Of a stretch of DNA of 64,000 nucleotides, positions 58,445 through 64,000 are shown one piece after another. Location: contig QKWP01001962.1 in the NCBI GenBank assembly GCA_003550325.1, positions 1-64,000 on the forward strand, read 5' to 3'. Source of the DNA: Gigaspora rosea (lineage: Eukaryota; Glomeromycota; Glomeromycetes; Diversisporales; Gigasporaceae). The position numbers and the translations under genes are program-made. Under the pieces are notes generated by a model. It did no database searches, was not told the DNA's origin, and saw nothing but the letters and a program-made list of their open reading frames with translations. Every line of letters begins with the position of its first letter. Within the stretch, counting starts at the first letter, position 1.

Positions 58445-58800
58445 TTTACAACATAGCATTTACAATTGTAGTACAAGATTCTTTTGTTTGTGATTAGCTC
58501 TGCATTTTTAAAAACAATACAAAGGTATCATGTTTGACAATTAGGTTCTATAGCCAATAGCAGTACAAGGATTTTATATTTGGTAATTAGAAATTATTGC
58601 TATAATAGTAGTACAAAAACCTCATGCTTGATAATTAAGCTCACAATTGTGATAGCATTACAAGAATTTTATATCTGGTTATTAGTCAAGCATCTTATAA
58701 AATTGATTAAAGTCTATAGTTGTAATAGTAGTACAAAGATCTAATATTTGATGATTAGGCTCTATAGCTATAGTAGTAGTACAAGAGCCTTATATTGGGC
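58445..58800. repeat. Degenerate minisatellite, about 60-90-bp units
   Basis: Five to six units sharing ATAGTAGTACAA, then TTATATTTGGTGATTAG, then GCTCTATAGC. Non-coding. Confidence 0.6.
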
Positions 58801-58908
58801 CCATGTTTAATTACTAGCCAAAGCCTTATAATATTGTTTAAACTTTGTAACTAAAAAGCCTAATTAAAAAAATTTATATTTATAAAAAAAATTTGGGTTG
58901 CCAGATTA

Positions 58909-59273
58909 TATGGGCCCTCAAAAGTAGAAACCAGGGAATTGGCCAATCACGGGTTTTGAGAAAATCAGCAAAAACAATTTTGTTACACAAAATTAAAACA
59001 ATCTAAAAATAGGTTATTCATGATTAACAAACCTGTTTAAACAGGATTATTAGATCTGTAGATTTGTGTTACTATCGGTAAATCTCGGTAAATCTATTTT
59101 TAGATTATAGCGTCAAAAGCTTTTAACCGTTGTATTGCAAAAATTTATTAAGTGATCAGACTTTCATTATTAAGTAAAAAAGATCGGGCCTAAAATTTTA
59201 CACCTGATCAATCAAACAGGTCAATTTTCAAAAAATAGTCAAATTCTCTGGTTTCTACTTTTGAGGGCCCATA
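58909..59273. mobile_element. MITE with GGGCCCTCAAAAGTAGAAACC ends
   Basis: 365 bp between TA dinucleotides. The left end TATGGGCCCTCAAAAGTAGA and its complement at the right (ending GAGGGCCCATA) match over about 27 bases and continue as AACCAG. The TA target suggests Tc1/mariner. No coding capacity. Confidence 0.85.
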
Positions 59274-59614
59274 TAGTTATTTTCAATATTATAAAAACCA
59301 AAAAATTTTTTCATATAGTCTTGGTTTGTTTAAATTTCTATTATTAGTTTTATTATAAATAGACTTTATTTATATTATTTAGTTTTTTTTATAAATAGAG
59401 TTTATATTATTTTATATATATATTTTGGTTTTATTTTTTTATATTTAATTTTTTATATTTTTATTATATTACTATATATAATTAAGATTTTTTTCTTATA
59501 TTTTAATTTAAAGCTTTTTATTATAATTATATATAATTACAAAAATTTAAATAAATTTATTATTAAATAAAAATTTTTATTATATTTTATAAAAGAAAAT
59601 TTATTAGTTTACTT

Positions 59615-59722
59615 ATAGTACTATTTGACCAAATTGGCCAGGACAAATCCTTTGACCAGACTAGTCAAATTAGTCAAATTGGTTAGATCAAATGGTCAAA
59701 TTGGTCTGGCCTGCCCAACACT
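59615..59722. repeat. GACCAAATTGGTC-type palindromic cluster
   Basis: About seven short motifs of GACCA/TGGTC and GTCAAATT type in alternating orientation. Similar in spirit to 2,850-2,925. Confidence 0.45.
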
Positions 59723-59774
59723 ATATGTAATATACTAATTAAACCAATTTTTATAAAAAAAAGTTAATTTTACC

Positions 59775-60315
59775 AGTATGATCAAGTTTCTTGTGTAACA
59801 TGAAATGTGGTAGGGATGGTTTACTACGACTTTTTTGATGTTGCTTATCCTGATTTTTGCAAAATTATTTTTTAATGGTTTTCATTTATTCGTTTTTGGG
59901 AGGTGTTGAAATTTTTACTTATCATACATATGTATATGTAATATGTATAATTTCGCTCATAATGATGCAGGACTGGCATCACTGATTATAATTATTAATT
60001 ACGGAATTCATTAATAAGCATTTATGGTAGCGATGCTAGCTCTGTATGGATTATGATTATCAATAAGTTATCGAAACTGTAATTGTTGCGACATTTTGAT
60101 CGTTGCATGTTATTGATCGTCATGTTTTGTGATCGATTTGTAAATTAATGAATGGTTAATTCTTGGTTACAGTTGGTACTGGTACGATCACGTATCTTGA
60201 GTAATATGAAATGTGGGATGGTTTCCTTGATGTCGCTTATGCTGATTCTTGAGAAATCTTATTTTGGCAAATATTATGATTTTTGTTTTTTCTATTTTGA
60301 GAAGAGGTTGTTATT
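59775..60315. repeat. Diverged duplicated module upstream of the Helitron
   Basis: 59,775-59,925 and 60,170-60,315 share GATCA-GT-TCTTG-GTAA, ATGAAATGTGG, GATGGTTT, GATGT-GCTTAT-CTGATT-TTG and a T-rich end. Possibly transposon-internal non-coding sequence. The open frame at 60,152-60,388 covers the second copy and is not convincing as a protein. Confidence 0.5.
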
Positions 60316-61276
60316 GGTCATTTGGGAAGGTTATGTATATGCTGTATATACGCTTCGTATATACTCATGTAAATATATATATGTATGAACGTAGTGTGTT
60401 CGTGCAAGAATTATGATAAAGTGTGTGTCATTATGTGAATTCCTATTTGAACGTATGTGCATCATTGTGTGATCATGTTTTACTAAACTATGATCATATT
60501 TTCGGCTATGTAGTTATGATTTTAAAGTGCGTCATTATATATGATTAAATTTTACCGTTGTAAAGGTATGTTGTGTTGGAAAAAATAAATTATGAAAATT
60601 ATATTAGATAAATATATAAAGTCGAAGTGCTTGCATAAGTATGATTGAAAAAAAGGATGATGGTTTAAAATATATTGATTGTTGCGAGTATTTTATGACG
60701 AAATTCCCAGTTTCAATTAAAGTGTGAGGTGCTTTTTGAAATTATACCTGCTTAATGTTACTAATTGATGCATGCATTAGAATCCTGATATGTATATGTG
60801 TGTCATTCATACGATCTTTATGGTAATATTTTTGATTATGTCAATCACTATGACTATATTTTTTGATCACTACAATTCCGTTGAAGTATGCTTGGGACCT
60901 ATCAGTTATAACTCGTAATATAAATTTATGATAATTCCTGAACTATACGATTAGCCGTGATTTTAAATTAAATATTATCGCTTGCTTAAACAATAATGAT
61001 TAATACTTGACTATGTGAGTATAATTTTTGTAGTTGTTTTGATATTATAAAATATGAGGTGTTAATTTCTGGTTTATTAGAGATGGTTCTGAAATTATTA
61101 ATAATCATAGATTAAAACGTAAATAGCAAAAAGCTGTTAGGCGAGCAAATGCAGATTATCACCAACGTGAATAAGAGCAACAACGTAGATGACGAGAAAT
61201 TCAACATGGAAAAAGACAAAAAATTTGTATTGAAAAGGATACCCAGGCAATTGAAGCGTGTGTTCCATTACGCGTC

Positions 61277-62377
61277 TTGGAGATGGACAATGAATTCGGT
61301 ATATTGAGTGAAAAGTATGCAAACTGGCCACAGCTAGTTGACAAGGTCATAGCGAATAATGTGTTAGATAAATTTCGCGAAAACACTAGTTGTGATTCGC
61401 TTAGGGAATTAAGTTGTGCAATCTGTTCTGGTTTGTTTCAGCATACAAACTTAACTATTATTTCGCTACAAGAAATACACTTAACTTTACTAGAAGCGAA
61501 TAAATATTTAAAAAATTTGCTTTTTGAGATTGATTTTACGTATGGACACCCATATATAGACAAAAGTGATCATAAAATTTTGTTAGACAGAGATGGATTT
61601 GTTAAGGAAAACATGAATGAAGAGAATGGAAATTTGTTCAAAATACGAGTATGTGATAATTGTAAACGATCGTTAAGGGCGAACACTACACTGGTATTTT
61701 TATTAGCGAATATGTGGATCAGAACAACCCCGCAATGTCTTCAAGGATTAACAATACTGGAACAACTTTTGATATCTGCGGGTTACATATGTATAAACAT
61801 TATTCAGCTCACTAATCAGAGACATACACACTATAAACTGAAGGGTCATGTAATTACATTTACGCAGGAACTGATGTCTCTTTTTACAATCTTACCTTTA
61901 CCTGTATACTGATTATGTGATTATTTGAAAGTTGTATTTGTCGGACAACAGCCATCAGAAAATCAACTAAAAAAAATACTATGCGTGAGAAAAAATAAGA
62001 TCGCGAAAGCTTTAGAATGGTTAATAAATCACAACGTCCTTTATAAAAACATTAAACTCGATAGAGCAACGTTGGAATCTTTACCTGAAAACGAAATACC
62101 GGCTTCATTACTGGCAACGACTGTAATAGTTGATATTGATCCTAAAAAGGTACAATATTATACTGGATATGTTACAGACCCAATAATTGAAGAAAGTGAA
62201 GATAGTGATACAGATAATATAGATGATGAAAAATTAAGCAATGAACAAAATACGTCTCAGTGGCATAATCCTGTTGATGATTTGGCTGAACTGAGAAATT
62301 CGGGTATGATGTATAATAATAACACACTCGTCTCTGAACAAGAGCGTTCTCTAAGATTATTAAAGAAAATAATTTAG
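61277..62377 (+). pseudogene. Helitron N-terminal region (DUF6570-like)
   Basis: Two same-frame pieces (61,277-61,912 and 61,925-62,377). First CAICSGLFQ and VCDNCKRSLR form two CxxC pairs, a likely zinc site. Then come TTPQCLQGLTILEQLLISAGY, HYKLKGHVITFTQE, LPLPVY, VVFVGQQPSENQLKKIL, VRKNKIAKALEWLINHNVLY, an acidic segment (EESEDSDTDNIDDE) and DLAELRNSGM. This order is that of the DUF6570 region that precedes Rep in many fungal Helitron proteins. The stop at 61,910 sits where PVY is followed by LCDYLKVV, so it is a nonsense mutation and not an end. The upstream frame (from 61,098) is Arg/Gln-rich and belongs to the same protein. Confidence 0.75.
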
Positions 62378-62731
62378 GAATCAGATAATGGTAAAAAAGA
62401 TTGTCCTAATATTATCTTAATGCCTCATTCAAATGTACCTAAAAATGAATATGTAGACCCAACACTTTTACCTGCTGCAATTTTTACGTTGTTTCCTTAC
62501 GGAATTAGTAGTTATAAAGATACTCTACGCAAATAGAATGTACCGTTTAAACAATACATTAAACATTTGCTATGTCATCGAGATCCCAAATTTAGAAATC
62601 ATTATTCATTTATTTTTACCGCATTCGATATATTATGAAGAAGAAAAATCGCATTAGGATCATGTTTGATGGCGAAACGAGCGAGTTTTGAATGATCGGC
62701 TGAACTAATTTCAAAACTTACATCGAGAGAT

Positions 62732-63886
62732 ATGGAAATTGCAATCGAAGAAGAAATGAATAAACGAACAATAACGAATAAAGCAGTGTTAGAATTATTA
62801 AAAAATGTAAATACTGTAGGTGGAAAGATTATGGGTTCGCATCAGTCACAGAGCCTTCTACATAATGAAATTCGTGCTGTAATAATGCAGGATGGCTTGT
62901 CTTCATTATTTGTAACCATTAATCCTGCAGATTTTCACAGTTCAATTATGATAATATATGCGGGAAAGGAAGTTAATATCAATACTTTACTTCCAGAAAA
63001 CTTTCCAACTGTAACGGAAAGAGCTAAGCTAGCTCACCTCAATCCAACTGCCATAGCGAAGTATTTTAATATTGTAGTAGAGAACATAATTGAGTTTATT
63101 CTTGTTTACAAGAAACCGGATGGTGGCGTATTGGGTGAAATAAAAAATTATTATGCAGTCATAGAATACCAGAATCGTGGTACGCCTTACTGTTATATGT
63201 TAATATGGCTTCGAGGTGCTCTTAATCCTATTGAACTGCGAGATCATCTTAGATTCAAGGATTTTAGAGAACGATTGATGATATATTTAAATGAAATTAT
63301 CAAGAAAGACCTTAGTTATCTTCTTTCAAGTAACGAGCACTTAACAGATGAAATGCTAAATAAGGAATTCAAAACTCCAAAAACTAATTTAGAGAAAAAA
63401 ATGCACCCGTCACTCTTACAAATTCCAGACCCAAGATCTCCAGATTTCAATCAACAATTTTGTCATGACATTCTTAGAATTGCAAAACGCACACTGTATC
63501 ATAGATATACTAAATCATGTAAGAAATACTACCGGGGCAGAGTATCTAATTGTTGTTTTGATTTTCTCTGTGAATTAGTAGATGCACCCAGAAAAGTTTA
63601 TCCCGAACTTGGAATTGTTGCTCTTCAGCATTGCAATGCATATATTAATAATCATAATCCGTATATAACTGCTAGCTGCCATGGGAATAATAATATCAGA
63701 TTTGTTGCAACTGTTAAACTAGCACTCGCACATATTTACTATATTATGGATTATATAACAAAAACTAATACGAAAATGCACAATTCATTTCTTATGTGTG
63801 CCATAACTTTAAGTTCATTACTGATACGTCGAATTCAGATAATCTATCAAATGAATTTATATCAAGATCACAAAAACTTGTTGTAA
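62732..63886 (+). pseudogene. Helitron Rep endonuclease region (HUH replaced by YCY)
   Basis: GGKIMGSHQSQ, SLFVTINPADFHSSIM and HLNPTAIAKYFN are standard Helitron_like_N blocks. NRGTPYCYMLIWLRG lies where the metal-binding HUH motif (H-x-H) is expected. Both histidine positions are Tyr: TAC at 63,188-63,190 and TAT at 63,194-63,196. YYIMDYITK, the catalytic Tyr-Lys block, is kept near 63,740. Without the histidines the nicking activity should be lost. The true frame leaves this one near 63,811; the last codons here (LLIRRIQ...HKNLL) are out of frame, and KFITDTSNSDNLSNEFIS in the next frame is the real continuation. A coding stretch also precedes it (62,378-62,731) with stops. Confidence 0.8.
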
Positions 63887-64000
63887 AATGTCTTAACAAA
63901 CTTGTGGGACAAACGGAAATGACTGGTCCTCAGGTATCAGCATATCTGTTAGATCTTAAAGATCATTACACATCTAATAAATTTGTTACAGCATATATAA

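Larger units (their letters stand above)
61098..64000 (+). mobile_element. Helitron (5' part; runs off the window)
   Basis: One reading frame (codon starts 2 modulo 3) can be followed from about 61,098 to 63,810. It covers a basic N-terminus, a DUF6570-like region and the Helitron_like_N Rep region. The helicase half must lie beyond 64,000. In-frame stops are at 61,124, 61,172, 61,190, 61,910, 62,375, 62,534, 62,636 and 62,693. A single-base frameshift near 63,811 moves the frame, which then stays open to the window end. The 5' terminus (TC) was not located. Confidence 0.85.

Overview
The window looks like a repeat-dense, AT-rich chromosome segment of an early-diverging fungus. An arbuscular mycorrhizal fungus of the Rhizophagus type is the best guess. 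The reasons are TTAGGG-type telomere motifs, short spliceosomal introns (GTGAGT donors, CTAAT/CTAAC branch sites, 49-95 nt), a Ty3/gypsy element, a fungal Helitron and many MITEs. No complete conventional gene was found. Most long open frames are transposon remains or translations of tandem repeats. The species assignment is inference.

Layout. 0-4.5 kb holds a tyrosine-recombinase fragment ending in a GC-rich hairpin repeat, foldback elements and a GC-rich exon-like patch. 4.55-9.4 kb is the most unusual part: a TATA box and an exon encoding a signal peptide, followed by a tandem array of 41 units. Each unit has the form acceptor AG, exactly three bases, donor GTGAGT (one unit has two bases), with CTAAT branch sites between many of them. 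It reads as a secreted-peptide gene made of single-codon micro-exons, arranged in an 11-codon higher-order repeat. A 3.17-kb near-exact copy (10,012-13,182) follows a single N and may be an assembly artefact. 12.6-13.6 kb is a transposon-like element with palindromic subterminal repeats. 13.6-23.1 kb is a 22-bp near-palindromic satellite whose orientation flips near 20.85 kb; a hAT-like MITE and a solo LTR are inserted in it.

23-44 kb is very AT-rich and holds MITEs of several families, a decayed integrase, a tRNA-like promoter module and two related spliced gene fragments (32.25-33.35 kb). 44.9-54.9 kb is one Ty3/gypsy retrotransposon on the minus strand, with LTRs, 4-bp target duplication, primer-binding site, polypurine tract, gag, protease, extra zinc knuckles, RT, RNase H and integrase. 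All its coding parts are broken, mainly by transition-type changes. 55-60 kb is AT-rich with MITEs and tandem duplications. 61.1-64.0 kb is the 5' part of a Helitron Rep gene with eight in-frame stops and one frameshift, and both HUH histidines replaced by tyrosine; it runs off the window.

The micro-exon locus is the one part that may be a functioning, undescribed system. Its 3' end is not identifiable here, because transposon and satellite sequence follow the last unit.
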